Positions 36,942-47,898 of a stretch of DNA of 64,000 bases are shown one piece after another. The notes beneath the pieces are model-generated. The model searched no databases. It was given only the letters and a program-made list of their open reading frames with translations, and had not been told where the DNA came from. Within the stretch, counting starts at the first letter, position 1. The number at the start of each line of letters is the position of its first letter. The stretch comes from Kaistia soli DSM 19436. GTDB taxonomy: Bacteria > Pseudomonadota > Alphaproteobacteria > Rhizobiales > Kaistiaceae. The stretch covers positions 264,668 through 328,667 of the forward strand of contig NZ_FQUP01000002.1 in the NCBI RefSeq assembly GCF_900129325.1, read 5' to 3'. A program made the position numbers and the translations under genes.

Positions 36942-37530
36942 CCGGAAGGGCGCCTCGCGCCGGGCCTTTGGCTTCGCAGGCGTCGCCCTCATCGGAGCGC
37001 TCGCCGCCGGCTGCGTCGTCCGCCCCGTCTATATGGCAACGGCCGAAGGAGGGGCGCCGGCCGCCGATCTTTCGGCCATCTCCGTCGGCCAGGTCGGCGA
37101 CCGCGTTGCGCAGGAAGTGCGCAACAACCTCATTTTCGCGTTCACAGGCGGCAAGCCGGCACCGGCGCCGCGATATGATCTCTCGATCGCCGTCAGCAAT
37201 TCCGAAGCCCGCCTCGGCTTCGAGAAGGACGAGACGGCGCCGGCCTATCAGGTGACGGTGGCTGTGCGCTTCGAACTCAAGGACATCGCGAGCGGCCGGT
37301 CGATCATTCGCTCTACGTCGAGCGGCGTTGCGTCCTACGATCGCTCGAACCAGAACTTCGCGAATGTGCGCGCGCGCATCGACGCAGAAAATCGCGCGGC
37401 GCAGGCCGTGGCGGACCAGATGCAACTGCGGCTCGCAATTGCGCTCGCCAAGGAAGCGAGAATCACTGTGGCCGCGCCTCCGGTCGCGCCGAAAGTCGAT
37501 GCACCGGCGATCATTGGATCCGGCACCTGA
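36928..37530 (+). CDS. lptE: LPS-assembly lipoprotein LptE
   Basis: A 200-residue outer-membrane lipoprotein. The signal [17 protein letters not shown] carries a lipobox (LAAGC, Cys about 29). The body has VRPVY right after the cysteine, [20 protein letters not shown] and a beta-rich middle, which match alphaproteobacterial LptE in this exact place between leuS and holA. It plugs the LptD barrel in LPS transport. The start lies inside the leuS 3' end. Confidence 0.88.
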   Translation: MSWSDRKGASRRAFGFAGVALIGALAAGCVVRPVYMATAEGGAPAADLSAISVGQVGDRVAQEVRNNLIFAFTGGKPAPAPRYDLSIAVSNSEARLGFEKDETAPAYQVTVAVRFELKDIASGRSIIRSTSSGVASYDRSNQNFANVRARIDAENRAAQAVADQMQLRLAIALAKEARITVAAPPVAPKVDAPAIIGSGT

Positions 37531-37620
37531 CGCCTGACGCGCCGCGGGTTGAGCAGGGATACGGGGCCGGGCGCCGTATCCGCGCGGCGCCCGGCACCCC
37601 ACGAAGGCGAACTCGCCTGC

Positions 37621-38670
37621 ATGAAGGTTACGGCTATGGTTCAGATCAAGCCGCAGGATGCCGAGCGCTTCCTGAAGAAGCCTAATCCAGATGTCCGCGT
37701 CGTCCTCATCTATGGCACCGATGTCGGGCTCGTCTCGGAGCGGGCGGCGGCCTTCGCCTCCACCATTGTCGGCGCCAGCGATGATCCCTTCGCGCTCATT
37801 CGGCTGGACTCGTCGGAAATTGCTGCCGATCCCGGCCGGCTCGCCGACGAGGCGGGGACGATCGGCCTTTTCGGCGGCGATCGCGCTATCCGTGTTCGTG
37901 TCGCCGGCAACCGCCCCATACAGACGGCAGTCGAAGCCGTGCTCGCCAATCCGCCGCGCGACGCCTGGGTCATCCTGGAGGCGGGGGATATCAAAAAGGG
38001 CACGGGGCTTCGCAAGCTCTGCGAGGGCGCGCGCGGCGCGGCTGCAATTGCCTGCTATGCCGACGGCGTCGCAATGCTGGACGGCCTGATCGACGCTGAA
38101 ATGGCCGCCGCTGGACTGTCCATCGACGACGACGCACGCGAACTGCTGCGAAGCCTGCTGGGCGCCGACCGCCTCGCCAGCCGCTCGGAAGTTCAGAAGC
38201 TGTCGCTCTACGCAACCGGGCTCGGTCGCGTTGACATCGAGGCCGTCAAGGCGATCGTCGGTGATGCCTCGGCGACGGCGGTCGACGAAGCCGTCGACGC
38301 GATGGCGGGCGGCGATGTCGCCGTGCTGGACCGCAGCCTGCGCAGGCTCGTCTCGTCCGGAACGCCGTCCTTCGTTGTCGCGGCAGCGGGGCTCCGCCAG
38401 CTTCAGCTACTGCATCGTATCTGCGCGGCCGTGGAAGAGGGGGCACCGGCCGAAAGCGCGATCGAGAGCGCAGCCGGCTATATCTTCCCGCAACGGAAGG
38501 CGAAGCTCGGCCAGCAAGTCCGCCTCTGGACCTCTGATCGCCTGTTCATGGTCGCCGAACGCGTAGAGCGGGCCATCTTCGAGAGCCGCATCAAACCGGC
38601 CCTCGGCGAGGCCATTGTCGAGAAGGCGCTGACCGGCGTCGCGCTCTCCGCCCGCGCCCGTCGGCGCTGA
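37621..38670 (+). CDS. holA: DNA polymerase III delta subunit
   Basis: About 349 residues from ATG 37621 (MKVTAMVQIKPQDAERFL). The clamp-loader delta features are the early VRVVLIYGTDVGLVSERAAAF, the segment WVILEAGDIKKGTGLRKLCEG, and the C-terminal helical domain. It opens the sliding clamp in the replisome. It is convergent with parB, with only one base between the stop codons. Confidence 0.92.
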   Translation: MKVTAMVQIKPQDAERFLKKPNPDVRVVLIYGTDVGLVSERAAAFASTIVGASDDPFALIRLDSSEIAADPGRLADEAGTIGLFGGDRAIRVRVAGNRPIQTAVEAVLANPPRDAWVILEAGDIKKGTGLRKLCEGARGAAAIACYADGVAMLDGLIDAEMAAAGLSIDDDARELLRSLLGADRLASRSEVQKLSLYATGLGRVDIEAVKAIVGDASATAVDEAVDAMAGGDVAVLDRSLRRLVSSGTPSFVVAAAGLRQLQLLHRICAAVEEGAPAESAIESAAGYIFPQRKAKLGQQVRLWTSDRLFMVAERVERAIFESRIKPALGEAIVEKALTGVALSARARRR

Positions 38671-38671
38671 G

Positions 38672-39538
38672 CTATTCGCGCTTCAGGAGACGACAGAGCT
38701 CGTCGAGCTGCTCCAGGCTCGTATAGCGAATGCTGAGCTGGCCCGCGCCGTTGCCTTTGTGATCGATATTGACGGCAAGGCCGAGACTGTCGCCGAGCAG
38801 CTTTTCCAGCGCCCGCGTATCGGCGTCCTTATCACGGCGGACACGTGGCTGGCCGGCCCTGTCGGACGACTTTGTCAGGGCCTCGGCCTCACGCACCGTC
38901 AGCCCGCCCTCGACGATCCGCGCCGCCACGGCGGCAGGATCATCAACGGTCACGAGCGCGCGCGCATGGCCGGCCGTCAGTTTCCCCTCGCGGACATAAG
39001 CCTGCACGGGCTCAGGCAGCTTCAGCAGCCGCAACGTGTTGGCGACATGCGGACGGCTCTTGCCAATGACATCGGCCAGCGCGGTCTGGCTATAGGAGAA
39101 CTCGTCGATCAGTTGCTGGTAGCCAAGCGCTTCCTCTAGCGCATTCAAGTCGGCGCGCTGGACATTCTCGATGATCGCGAGCTCCAGGGCCTCCTGATCA
39201 GAGACATTGTTGATGAGCACCGGCACGTCATGCAGACCAGCCCGCTGTGCCGCGCGCCACCGCCGCTCGCCGGCGATGATCTCATAGGCCTCGCCCGCCC
39301 CAACGATTGAACGCACCAGAATCGGCTGAACAATGCCCTTTTCGCGGATTGACGCGGTCAGGTCGGCCAGGTCGGCCTCCTCGAAGGCCTTGCGCGGATT
39401 ACGCGGATTAGGCCTCAAAAAAGCGACGGGCACACGGCGGGACAGCCGCGAGCGTTCATTGACGACCGATTCCGTATCGACGTCACCGATGAGGGCCGCC
39501 AATCCCCGGCCGAGACGCCGGCGCGATCCGTCTTCCAT
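38672..39538 (-). CDS. parB: Chromosome partitioning protein ParB
   Basis: A 288-residue CTPase and parS-binding protein. The N-terminal CTP-binding part has RPNPRNPRKAFEEADLADLTASIREKGIVQPILVRS and the box II motif GERRWRAAQRAG; the helix-turn-helix is QTALADVIGKSRPHVANTLRLLKLP. The C-terminal dimer domain ends LDELCRLLKRE. It follows parA after a 31-base gap. Two parS sites lie 1.5-3.5 kb upstream in the same cluster. Confidence 0.97.
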   Translation of the reverse strand: MEDGSRRRLGRGLAALIGDVDTESVVNERSRLSRRVPVAFLRPNPRNPRKAFEEADLADLTASIREKGIVQPILVRSIVGAGEAYEIIAGERRWRAAQRAGLHDVPVLINNVSDQEALELAIIENVQRADLNALEEALGYQQLIDEFSYSQTALADVIGKSRPHVANTLRLLKLPEPVQAYVREGKLTAGHARALVTVDDPAAVAARIVEGGLTVREAEALTKSSDRAGQPRVRRDKDADTRALEKLLGDSLGLAVNIDHKGNGAGQLSIRYTSLEQLDELCRLLKRE

Positions 39539-39569
39539 TGGCTCTTCTCCTCAGTTCGAACGATGCGTG

Positions 39570-40418
39570 TCAGGCGGCGCGCAGCCGTTTTTCGCGCTGG
39601 ATGATTTCCGACGCGAGGCGGAGATAGGCCTGACTGCCCATGCTCTTGAAATCATACAGCAGCACCGGCTTGCCATGCGACGGTGCCTCGGAGATGCGAA
39701 CATTGCGCGGGATCACGGTGTCATACACCGCATCGCCCATATGCGCTCGGACATCGGCCACGACCTGGCCCGCCAGATTGTTGCGGCTATCGAACATGGT
39801 CAGCACGATACCATGCACGGAAAGCTCCGGATTGAGCGCATGCTTGACCTGCTCGACCGTCTGTAGAAGCTGACTAAGCCCTTCCAGCGCGAAGAACTCG
39901 CATTGCAGGGGCACCAGAATCGAATGTGACGCCGACAGCGCATTGATGGTCAGCAGATTGAGCGACGGCGGACAATCAACGAGCACGTAGGAGTAGTTTC
40001 GGCCACGAATCGAATCCGGCCGCTGCACATGGCTGGCAATTGCCCGCCTGAGCCGGAAGGCGCGATCCGAGCGGCCGGCGATCTCAAGCTCGACACCAAG
40101 GAGATCCATGGTCGACGGCGCAACCGACAGCCGGGGGACGGCCGTCTCCATGGCCACCTCGGACAGGATCGACTCGCCGACCATCAGGTCATAGGTCGAG
40201 CGCAGCCTCTGCTTGCGATCGATCCCGAGACCTGTCGAGGCATTGCCCTGTGGATCGAGATCGACGATCAGCACCTCTTCGCCGATCGCCGCCAATGCCG
40301 TTCCGAGATTGATCGCAGTCGTGGTCTTGCCGACGCCACCCTTCTGGTTGGCCAGCGAAATGACGCGGGGCGCCGACGCCAACAAGGACGGCGGAGAGAA
40401 GGAATGAGGCTCGGTCAT
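39570..40418 (-). CDS. parA: Chromosome partitioning ATPase ParA
   Basis: A 282-residue deviant-Walker ATPase. The P-loop NQKGGVGKTTT lies near residues 24-34; DLDPQGNAS and VLVDCPPSLNLL are the Walker A' and B regions. The ATG at 40418 is chosen because GAGAGGG lies five bases upstream and this avoids overlap with rsmG; the frame continues to 40478. It moves ParB-parS complexes. Confidence 0.96.
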   Translation of the reverse strand: MTEPHSFSPPSLLASAPRVISLANQKGGVGKTTTAINLGTALAAIGEEVLIVDLDPQGNASTGLGIDRKQRLRSTYDLMVGESILSEVAMETAVPRLSVAPSTMDLLGVELEIAGRSDRAFRLRRAIASHVQRPDSIRGRNYSYVLVDCPPSLNLLTINALSASHSILVPLQCEFFALEGLSQLLQTVEQVKHALNPELSVHGIVLTMFDSRNNLAGQVVADVRAHMGDAVYDTVIPRNVRISEAPSHGKPVLLYDFKSMGSQAYLRLASEIIQREKRLRAA

Positions 40419-40440
40419 CGGGCCCTCTCGATGGCTGCGA

Positions 40441-41076
40441 TCAGGCCGAGCGGCGCTCGGCTTGCCTGATTTCGACAATCGAACTCTTCGCGTCGATCAA
40501 GCTCTTGTGTCTTACCAGATTCAACGCCCAAGATTGAGAGGCTTCCTTCAACTCGACGTCGAAATCCTCGCCTTTGTGCAAGGCCCCTTGAACGCCCAGC
40601 TTCGTGAGCGGCTCCGTGAGGTCAAGGAGGTCAGTGAGGCTGGCAAGGGCGCGCGCGCTGATAAACTCAACGGGTTCATTCCATTGTTTCAGAACCGATT
40701 CGATCCGTCCTTCGTGAACAACCGCGGCAGCGCCCGTCTCCCGTATGGCGGTTCGGAGAAACGCGCATTTGCGCTGGTTGGCTTCGACCAAGTGGACGCG
40801 TGCGCCTGGCTGATCAGCGAGAAGAATTGCAGTGATGATGCCGGGAAGCCCAGCACCGCTTCCGATATCGACCCATCGCAGCACGTTGGGGAAGAGGGCG
40901 ACGAGTTGCGCCGAGTCGGCGATATGTCTCTGCCACACTTCGCCAAGCGTATGCGGCGATACGAGGTTCTGGGCCGGCTGCCATTTACGGAGCAGCGCGA
41001 CATAGCGTTCCAGTCGCTCCGCTGTTTCACGTGAAACAGGGAGGACTCGTTTAACGGCGGCGATGCTGTCGCTCAT
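40441..41076 (-). CDS. rsmG: 16S rRNA (guanine527-N7)-methyltransferase RsmG
   Basis: A 211-residue SAM-dependent enzyme (GidB). Motifs: [34 protein letters not shown] (SAM loop), [11 protein letters not shown] and the ISARALASL segment. Its residues 13-18 (PVSRET) are encoded by a parS site. The start overlaps the mnmG stop by four bases. Loss in bacteria gives low-level streptomycin resistance. Confidence 0.96.
   Translation of the reverse strand: MSDSIAAVKRVLPVSRETAERLERYVALLRKWQPAQNLVSPHTLGEVWQRHIADSAQLVALFPNVLRWVDIGSGAGLPGIITAILLADQPGARVHLVEANQRKCAFLRTAIRETGAAAVVHEGRIESVLKQWNEPVEFISARALASLTDLLDLTEPLTKLGVQGALHKGEDFDVELKEASQSWALNLVRHKSLIDAKSSIVEIRQAERRSA
41023..41038. promoter_or_regulatory. 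parS: parS site 1 (ParB-binding), inside rsmG
   Basis: TGTTTCACGTGAAACA, a perfect 16-base palindrome identical to the standard parS consensus. It falls in the 5' coding part of rsmG, where it forces the peptide VSRET. It lies about 0.6 kb upstream of parA and about 8.5 kb from the proposed origin. Confidence 0.95.
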
Positions 41077-42938
41077 GCGGCTTCTCGTTCGGCGCGGCGG
41101 ATGGCCGTCAGCAGGATCGCTAGAGCTGCTGGCGTCATGCCTTCGATCCTGCCGGCCTGCCCGAGGGTGGTCGGACGGACCTGCCCAAGACGCTGCTTCA
41201 GTTCGTTCGAGAGCCCCGTAAGGGAAGAGAAGTCCAGCTGCGGATCAATCGCCACGGATTCATCCCGTGCCACGGCCGCGACATCCGCCTTCTGGCGGTC
41301 GAGGTAAACGGCATATTTCGCCTCCGATTCGATCTGGCTGAGAACCGCGGAGGAAAAGCGGCTGAGTTCCGGCCAGAGGCCAACAAGCCGCTCGGCATCG
41401 ATATCCGGATAGGCGAGCAGTTCAAACGCGCTGCGTCGAACACCGTCCGCATTGATAGACAGGCCGCGCCGATTGGCCTCTGTCGGCGTCAGCCTGATCG
41501 CCTGGAATGCATGACGCGCCGCATTGATCGCGTCCTGCTTCCGGCCGAAGGCGTTGCTGCGCTCCGATCCGACGATACCCAATGCCTGCCCGAGAGGGGT
41601 CAGACGCTGGTCGGCGTTGTCGGCGCGCAATGACAAGCGATACTCCGCGCGAGACGTAAACATGCGATAGGGCTCTGTCACCCCGCGCGTGACCAGGTCA
41701 TCGATCATGACACCAATATAGGATTCAGCGCGGCTGAAGATCATCCCATCCTGAACGCCGGCGCGGCGCGCGGCATTGACGCCCGCGACTAGCCCCTGGG
41801 CCGCCGCCTCCTCATAGCCCGTTGTTCCATTGATCTGACCGGCAAGGAACAAACCGGGGCAACGCTTGGCTTCCAGGGTCTGACGAAGCTCCCGGGGATC
41901 GACATGGTCATATTCTATCGCGTAGCCCGGCCGCATGATCGTCGCCCGCCCAAGGCCAGGGATCGAGGCAATGATGGCCGCCTGCACGTCCTCCGGCAGC
42001 GAGGTCGAAATGCCGTTCGGATAGACAGTCGGATCATCAAGACCTTCGGGCTCCAGGAAGATCTGATGGCCATCGCGATCGCCAAAGCGCACCACTTTAT
42101 CTTCGATGCTCGGGCAGTAGCGCGGACCGCGGCTTTCGATCTGGCCGGAATACATCGGCGACCGATCCAGATTGGCCCGGATCACGTCATGGGTCACCTG
42201 AGTCGTGCGGGTAATGAAGCAGTCCACCTGCGGATTGGTAATGGCCGAGGTCAGAGTCGAGAACGGCTCCGGCTCATCGTCTCCCGGCTGACGCTCCAGC
42301 CCGGACCAGTCGATGGTTCGGCCGTCGAGCCGTGGCGGTGTTCCCGTCTTCAGCCGCGCAAGCTGAAATCCAAGTCGCGCGAAAGCAGAAGACAGCCCGA
42401 GAGCCGGCTTTTCGCCGACCCGGCCAGCCGGCGTTGTCTGCGTTCCTATATGGATCAAGCCACGCAGAAATGTCCCCGTGCAGATAATGACGGCGCCGCA
42501 GGCAATGCGGCGTCCGTCCGCCAGGACGACGCCAGCGATGGACCCCTGATCCAGGATCAAATCGTCCGCTTCGCCTTCCATCACGCTCAGACCGGCGGTC
42601 TCACGAATCGCTGACTGCATCGCCTGGCGGTACAGCTTGCGATCTGCCTGCGCCCGCGGTCCCCTGACCGCCGGACCCTTTCGACGGTTGAGCAACCTGA
42701 ATTGTATGCCGGCGGCATCGGCAACGCGGCCCATCAGCCCGTCCAGCGCATCGACCTCTCGGACGAGATGTCCCTTCCCGAGCCCGCCGATGGCCGGGTT
42801 GCAGGACATGACGCCGATCGTTGCCTGCGAGTGTGTCAGAAGCACCGTCCGGGCGCCAGCACGCGCCGCCGCCGCAGCCGCTTCGGTCCCGGCATGGCCA
42901 CCGCCTACAACAACTACGTCAAATCGCATTTCAGTCAT
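41073..42938 (-). CDS. mnmG: tRNA uridine-34 carboxymethylaminomethyl modification enzyme MnmG
   Basis: A 621-residue FAD enzyme (GidA). The dinucleotide loop [12 protein letters not shown] is near the N-terminus; [33 protein letters not shown] and [17 protein letters not shown] are diagnostic. It forms a complex with MnmE to modify the wobble uridine of several tRNAs. It overlaps rsmG by four bases; the gap to mnmE carries a parS site. Confidence 0.97.
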   Translation of the reverse strand: MTEMRFDVVVVGGGHAGTEAAAAAARAGARTVLLTHSQATIGVMSCNPAIGGLGKGHLVREVDALDGLMGRVADAAGIQFRLLNRRKGPAVRGPRAQADRKLYRQAMQSAIRETAGLSVMEGEADDLILDQGSIAGVVLADGRRIACGAVIICTGTFLRGLIHIGTQTTPAGRVGEKPALGLSSAFARLGFQLARLKTGTPPRLDGRTIDWSGLERQPGDDEPEPFSTLTSAITNPQVDCFITRTTQVTHDVIRANLDRSPMYSGQIESRGPRYCPSIEDKVVRFGDRDGHQIFLEPEGLDDPTVYPNGISTSLPEDVQAAIIASIPGLGRATIMRPGYAIEYDHVDPRELRQTLEAKRCPGLFLAGQINGTTGYEEAAAQGLVAGVNAARRAGVQDGMIFSRAESYIGVMIDDLVTRGVTEPYRMFTSRAEYRLSLRADNADQRLTPLGQALGIVGSERSNAFGRKQDAINAARHAFQAIRLTPTEANRRGLSINADGVRRSAFELLAYPDIDAERLVGLWPELSRFSSAVLSQIESEAKYAVYLDRQKADVAAVARDESVAIDPQLDFSSLTGLSNELKQRLGQVRPTTLGQAGRIEGMTPAALAILLTAIRRAEREAA

Positions 42939-43001
42939 CAGCTTCTCTCAATTCACCGACGCCATACCGGAAGCTGGCCGAGCCGTCAAAGCGGTGCACT
43001 G

Positions 43002-43017
43002 TTTCACGTGAAACAGG
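43002..43017. promoter_or_regulatory. parS: parS site 2 (ParB-binding), in the mnmE-mnmG gap
   Basis: A second perfect TGTTTCACGTGAAACA. It lies in the 93-base gap between the mnmE stop and the mnmG start, about 2 kb from parS site 1 and about 6.6 kb from the proposed origin. Confidence 0.95.
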
Positions 43018-43031
43018 GCGCGTGGGCGCGC

Positions 43032-44324
43032 TCATTTCCCGATACAGAACTCGCCGAAAATGACGCCAAGCATCTCCTCGACATCCGTTTGCCCGGTCAC
43101 GCGGGCCAGGCCATCGGCGGACTGTCGAAGCTGTTCCGCCACGAGTTCAGGCGCCATCGACGCCGATATGCCGATCAATCCGTCTCGCGCAGTCGCGACG
43201 CCGCTGCGCTGGCGCTCACGTATCAAAAGCGCCGAAGGACGTGGAACTGCAAGGCCGAGCGCTTTCCCGATCGCCTCTCGAAGTCCCGCCAACCCATCTC
43301 CGGTTCGCGCGGATACGCCGACGCCTGACGAGATGGTGCCGCCGAGATCCGTCTTGGTTCGAACAGGCAGGGCAGGTCGACCAGTCGGCGCAGACGGCAT
43401 CTCATGGTCACTATCATGGAGGAGAAGCACGAGATCGGCCCGTTCGCCGCGCTGCCGTGCCCGGTTGATCCCCTCCCGCTCGACACCACTTTTCGCCTCC
43501 CGAAGGCCGGCCGTGTCAACCAATGTTACGGCATGGCCATCGATCGTCAGCTGCACCTCGATCATGTCGCGGGTCGTTCCCGCCTCCTCGGACACGATGG
43601 CGGCGTCGCGCTGCGCGAGCGCGTTGAGCAGGCTCGATTTGCCGACGTTGGGCGCGCCCAAAAGCACGACTTCAAAACCGGATCTGACGCGCTCTCCCCA
43701 ATGGCTGTCCTCCAGAATCTCGCCCATTTCGTCGGCGAGCTTGGCGGCCTCGACAAGAGCGGCAGTTCGCACGGACGTTGGCACATCGTCCTCGTCGGAA
43801 AAATCGAGCTCAGCTTCGATCAGGGCCCGGGTGCGTAGCAGCCGCGTGCGCCAGGCTTCCAGGCGCCCCGACAAGCCCCCCTCCGCGACGGCCAGAGCCT
43901 GTCGCCGCTGCATCTCCGTTTCGGCTGCGATCAGATCAGCGAGGCCCTCGACTTCCGTCAGGTCCGCTTTGCCATTTTCGAAGGCCCGGCGCGTAAACTC
44001 CCCGGCCTGCGCGGCCCGAAATCCAGGTAGTGCTCCAAGGACCGACAGAATTGCCGATATGACCGCCCGGCCCCCATGGACCTGCAGCTCCGCCACATCC
44101 TCGCCGGTAAAGCTCGCAGGTGCGCTAAAGAACAGGATGATTCCCTGATCGATGACGCTACCATCCGCGGCATGCAGTCGGCGAAGCGCCGCACGCCTCG
44201 GTTCAGGGACGTGACCGATCAACGTTTCGAGTCCGAATCGAACTCGCGGTCCGCTGAGGCGGATCACCGCGACGCCGGTAGGCGCGGCGCCGCTCGAAAG
44301 GGCAAAGATCGTCTCGGCTGCCAT
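43032..44324 (-). CDS. mnmE: tRNA modification GTPase MnmE
   Basis: A 430-residue three-domain protein (TrmE). The N-terminal tetrahydrofolate-binding part begins TIFALSSGAAPTGVAVIRLSGP; the inserted G domain has GAPNVGKSSLLNAL, the K-loop EEAGTTRDMIE and DTAGLREAKSGVEREG. The last residues FCIGK carry the conserved C-terminal Cys-Ile-Gly-Lys. Partner of MnmG, encoded next to it on the same strand. Confidence 0.97.
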   Translation of the reverse strand: MAAETIFALSSGAAPTGVAVIRLSGPRVRFGLETLIGHVPEPRRAALRRLHAADGSVIDQGIILFFSAPASFTGEDVAELQVHGGRAVISAILSVLGALPGFRAAQAGEFTRRAFENGKADLTEVEGLADLIAAETEMQRRQALAVAEGGLSGRLEAWRTRLLRTRALIEAELDFSDEDDVPTSVRTAALVEAAKLADEMGEILEDSHWGERVRSGFEVVLLGAPNVGKSSLLNALAQRDAAIVSEEAGTTRDMIEVQLTIDGHAVTLVDTAGLREAKSGVEREGINRARQRGERADLVLLLHDSDHEMPSAPTGRPALPVRTKTDLGGTISSGVGVSARTGDGLAGLREAIGKALGLAVPRPSALLIRERQRSGVATARDGLIGISASMAPELVAEQLRQSADGLARVTGQTDVEEMLGVIFGEFCIGK

Positions 44325-44388
44325 CTGCGCTATGTTCCCTCAAACCGCCGTTCCATCAGGCGCAGACTGTCCGGAGGCCGCCGACGTC

Positions 44389-46434
44389 ATGACTGATAAC
44401 CAACTCCGCCATGAGACCAGCCCCTATCTGCTGCAGCATGCGGACAATCCCGTGCATTGGCGGGCTTGGGGCCAGGCGGCGCTCGACGAGGCCAAGGCCA
44501 CCGATCGACCCATCCTTCTGTCGATCGGCTATGCCGCCTGCCACTGGTGCCATGTCATGGCGCACGAGTCCTTCGAACATGCCGAGACAGCCGCGTTGAT
44601 GAACGCTCTCTTCGTCAACATCAAGGTCGATCGCGAGGAGAGGCCCGATATCGATCAGCTCTACATGGGCGCACTGCATGCCCTTGGTGATCAGGGGGGC
44701 TGGCCGCTGACGATGTTCCTGACGCCGGACGGAAAGCCGATCTGGGGTGGAACCTATTTTCCGCGGAAGCCCCGCTACGGCCGGCCCGGCTTCGCGGACG
44801 TGCTCCAGCAGATCGCGGGACTTTATCGAACGGATCGGGAGCAGATCCTTGAACAAGCCAACAAGATAACCGCCCATATCGCAGCAACGAAAGAGTCGAG
44901 AGGCCCCAGCCGGCTCGATGCGTCGCTATTGGACCAGGCAACAGACGCCATCCTGGGCATTATGGACCCTGTGGCCGGCGGAACGCGCGGGGCACCTAAA
45001 TTTCCCAATGCGCCGGTGCTGGGCTTCCTGGCTGGTCGCGCCGAGCAGACGGGTCGTACAGACCTTGCCGACGTCGTCAGAGCGACGCGGCTCGGTCTCT
45101 GCAACGGCGGTATCTATGATCATGTCGGAGGCGGCTTGGCGCGTTACAGCACCGACGCTCGCTGGCTGGTGCCGCATTTCGAAAAGATGCTCTATGACAA
45201 CGCGCTTCTGATCGAAGACCTAGCACTCGCATGGCCCGGGTCAGGGCGCGATGCTGATCTGTTTCGTAGCCGAATCGAAGAGACGGTCGGCTGGATGCAA
45301 CGCGAGTTCCAGCGCGCCAGCGGTGGCTTCGCTGCCGGCCTCGACGCCGATTCGGAAGGCCAGGAGGGTCGATTCTATGTCTGGCGTCCGGACGAGATTG
45401 TACGTTTGATCGGTGCCGAAGAGGCGGAATTTCTTGCGGCGCTCTATGACATCACCGCGGCGGGTAACTGGGAGGGCTCGACGATCCTCAACCGCCTGCG
45501 CCATCCGGAGCGTCTCGCGGCGCCGCAGGAAGCGAGAGCGCGACGGGCGCTCGACATGCTGCTGCACCAACGCGAAAAGCGCCCACGACCGTCGCTCGAC
45601 GACCAGCCGCTCACGGATTGGAACGCCCTTGCTATCGCCGGTCTCGCCACCGCCGGCTTCCGGCTCGAGCGCCCCGATTGGATCGATCTCGCGAAAACCA
45701 CCTACGCGGCGATCGTCTCGGGCGCGACGGAACACGACCGCTTACATCACGTCGCCTACCCGGGTGCCAGACGAGCGAAGGCGTTCTCGACGGACCTCGC
45801 AAATCTCGCCCGTGCCGCGATCGCGCTGCATCAGGCAACGGCCGACGAGGGCTGGGTGGCAGATGCGGAACGCTGGCTCGACGAACTGCACCGTCATCAT
45901 GGCGATGGCGATGGCGGCTTCTATCTGGCGCCAGACGACGGGGACGAGCTGATCGTGCGCCGGCGCGAGCGATTGGATGAGGCGACGCCGAACGCGCATG
46001 GCATCGCGGCAGAAGCCCATATCCGTCTCTGGGCCCTGACCGGACGTGATGACCACCGTGCGGCGGCCGACACAATCCTCGCCGCTTCGGCGGGGACGAT
46101 CCGCGGCAATGTCTTTGGAACGGCGAGCCTGCTCTCCGCTCTCGACCTTCGCCTCAACATCGCGTCGCTGGTCGTGATCGTTCCGGACGGCTCGTCAACG
46201 GCAAGCTTCGCCGAGACGCTGCGGGCCTGTGCAGGGAAACACCTGATGATGGATTGGCGCACGGAGGGGCGGCCATTACCGCAGAGTCATCCGGCCTTCG
46301 GAAAAGAAGCCGTCGGAGGAATGCCGACGGCCTATCTCTGCCGTGAGGGCAGCTGCTCGCTGCCCGTGACCGATGCCGAAGCGCTTGCCGCGCTGCTGAT
46401 GCGCGGCAAGGGCGACCGTCAGGTGTTCATCTGA
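44389..46434 (+). CDS. DUF255 thioredoxin-like / YyaL-family protein
   Basis: A 681-residue protein. The N-terminal thioredoxin-like part (about 1-165) has [31 protein letters not shown] (CxxC) and [22 protein letters not shown]. An alpha/alpha-barrel-like part follows ([35 protein letters not shown]), ending in SCSLPVTD. It has no signal peptide. The family (spermatogenesis-associated protein 20 in animals) has unclear function. Start at ATG 44389 matches the family; GGAGG lies somewhat far (11 bases). Its 3' end overlaps convergent rho by 16 bases. Confidence 0.9.
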   Translation: MTDNQLRHETSPYLLQHADNPVHWRAWGQAALDEAKATDRPILLSIGYAACHWCHVMAHESFEHAETAALMNALFVNIKVDREERPDIDQLYMGALHALGDQGGWPLTMFLTPDGKPIWGGTYFPRKPRYGRPGFADVLQQIAGLYRTDREQILEQANKITAHIAATKESRGPSRLDASLLDQATDAILGIMDPVAGGTRGAPKFPNAPVLGFLAGRAEQTGRTDLADVVRATRLGLCNGGIYDHVGGGLARYSTDARWLVPHFEKMLYDNALLIEDLALAWPGSGRDADLFRSRIEETVGWMQREFQRASGGFAAGLDADSEGQEGRFYVWRPDEIVRLIGAEEAEFLAALYDITAAGNWEGSTILNRLRHPERLAAPQEARARRALDMLLHQREKRPRPSLDDQPLTDWNALAIAGLATAGFRLERPDWIDLAKTTYAAIVSGATEHDRLHHVAYPGARRAKAFSTDLANLARAAIALHQATADEGWVADAERWLDELHRHHGDGDGGFYLAPDDGDELIVRRRERLDEATPNAHGIAAEAHIRLWALTGRDDHRAAADTILAASAGTIRGNVFGTASLLSALDLRLNIASLVVIVPDGSSTASFAETLRACAGKHLMMDWRTEGRPLPQSHPAFGKEAVGGMPTAYLCREGSCSLPVTDAEALAALLMRGKGDRQVFI

Positions 46435-47684
46435 TCGAAGAAGTCGGAATTGCCCTTGGTCTGGCGAAGCTTGTCGAGCAGGAACTCGATCGCGTCGACC
46501 GTGCCCATCGGCATGAGGATGCGGCGCAGCACATACATCTTCTTGAGGATGTCGGGCGGCACGAGCAGCTCTTCCTTGCGGGTGCCGGAGCGAGTGATGT
46601 CGATCGCCGGGAACACGCGCTTGTCGGCCACCTTGCGATCGAGAATGATCTCGGAATTGCCGGTGCCCTTGAACTCTTCGAAGATCACTTCGTCCATGCG
46701 GCTACCGGTGTCGATCAGCGCCGTGGCGATGATCGTCAGCGAGCCGCCTTCCTCGATATTGCGCGCCGCGCCGAAGAAGCGCTTCGGCCGCTGCAGCGCA
46801 TTGGCATCGACGCCACCGGTCAGCACCTTGCCGGATGACGGCACGACGGTGTTGTAGGCACGGCCGAGGCGCGTGATCGAATCAAGCAGGATGACGACGT
46901 CGCGGCCATGTTCGACCAGGCGCTTGGCCTTTTCGATGACCATTTCGGCCACCGCGACGTGGCGGGTCGCCGGCTCGTCGAAGGTCGAGGAGATCACCTC
47001 GCCTTTCACCGAGCGCTGCATGTCGGTGACTTCTTCCGGCCGCTCGTCGATCAGCAGGACGATCAGATAGCATTCTGGATGATTGACGGCGATCGACGAC
47101 GCTATGTTCTGCAGGAACACGGTCTTACCGGTACGCGGCGGCGCGGTCACGAGAGCGCGCTGGCCTTTGCCGAGCGGCGCCACGAGATCGATGATTCGCG
47201 GCGTCAGATCCTTGGAGGTCGGAACCTCCAGTTCCATCTTGAAGCGCTCGTTGGGATAGAGCGGCGTCAGATTGTCGAAATGGACCTTGTGGCGCGCCTT
47301 GTCCGGGTCCTCGAAATTGATCGTGCTGACCTTGAGCAGCGCGAAATAGCGTTCGCCGTCCTTCGGGCTGCGGATATAGCCCTCGACCGTATCTCCGGTG
47401 CGGAGCGAAAAGCGGCGGATCTGGGAGGGCGACACATAAATGTCGTCGGGACCGGCAAGATAATTGGCGTCCGGGGAGCGGAGGAAGCCGAAGCCGTCCT
47501 GCAACACTTCCACGACGCCCTGGCCGACGATCTCGACATCGTTGCCGGCGAGTTGCTTGAGGATCGCGAACATCAGCTCCTGCTTGCGCAGTGTGCTCGC
47601 ATTCTCGACCTCGAGTTCCTCGGCGAAGGCAAGAAGCTCCGTCGGGGATTTGGACTTGAGGTCCTGAAGTTTCATTTCACGCAT
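46419..47684 (-). CDS. rho: Transcription termination factor Rho
   Basis: A 421-residue RNA helicase. The N-terminal cold-shock-like RNA domain has [14 protein letters not shown], and the ATPase has Walker [16 protein letters not shown], the [14 protein letters not shown] motif, the Q-loop [11 protein letters not shown] and the R-loop [19 protein letters not shown]. There is no large insertion. The start [10 protein letters not shown] matches other alphaproteobacterial Rho; ATG 47675 is an alternative. The 214-base upstream region has no gene. Confidence 0.97.
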   Translation of the reverse strand: MREMKLQDLKSKSPTELLAFAEELEVENASTLRKQELMFAILKQLAGNDVEIVGQGVVEVLQDGFGFLRSPDANYLAGPDDIYVSPSQIRRFSLRTGDTVEGYIRSPKDGERYFALLKVSTINFEDPDKARHKVHFDNLTPLYPNERFKMELEVPTSKDLTPRIIDLVAPLGKGQRALVTAPPRTGKTVFLQNIASSIAVNHPECYLIVLLIDERPEEVTDMQRSVKGEVISSTFDEPATRHVAVAEMVIEKAKRLVEHGRDVVILLDSITRLGRAYNTVVPSSGKVLTGGVDANALQRPKRFFGAARNIEEGGSLTIIATALIDTGSRMDEVIFEEFKGTGNSEIILDRKVADKRVFPAIDITRSGTRKEELLVPPDILKKMYVLRRILMPMGTVDAIEFLLDKLRQTKGNSDFFDQMNT

Positions 47685-47898
47685 GAGTTTGGCGAATCTC
47701 GCTTGGATTCAGGAAAAAGCGTTCATCGAGGGGATTGCGCAGAACTTGAGCCGGGCGGAGCCGCGAAGGGCTGCCTGCATGGTGCGTCGTTCGGTCCTGG
47801 GCAAGACCAACCGCACCCGTCTGCTTCGACAAGATTGGCGCACCATAGTCGCTCGAACGCCGCTGGGCAAGCACCGCGCTGAAATGGCGCGGTTGGGT

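Noticed and set aside
42702-43328. Plus-strand frames across the mnmG-mnmE junction
   Set aside because: They are antisense to mnmE and mnmG and contain the parS site; no domain or ribosome site supports them.
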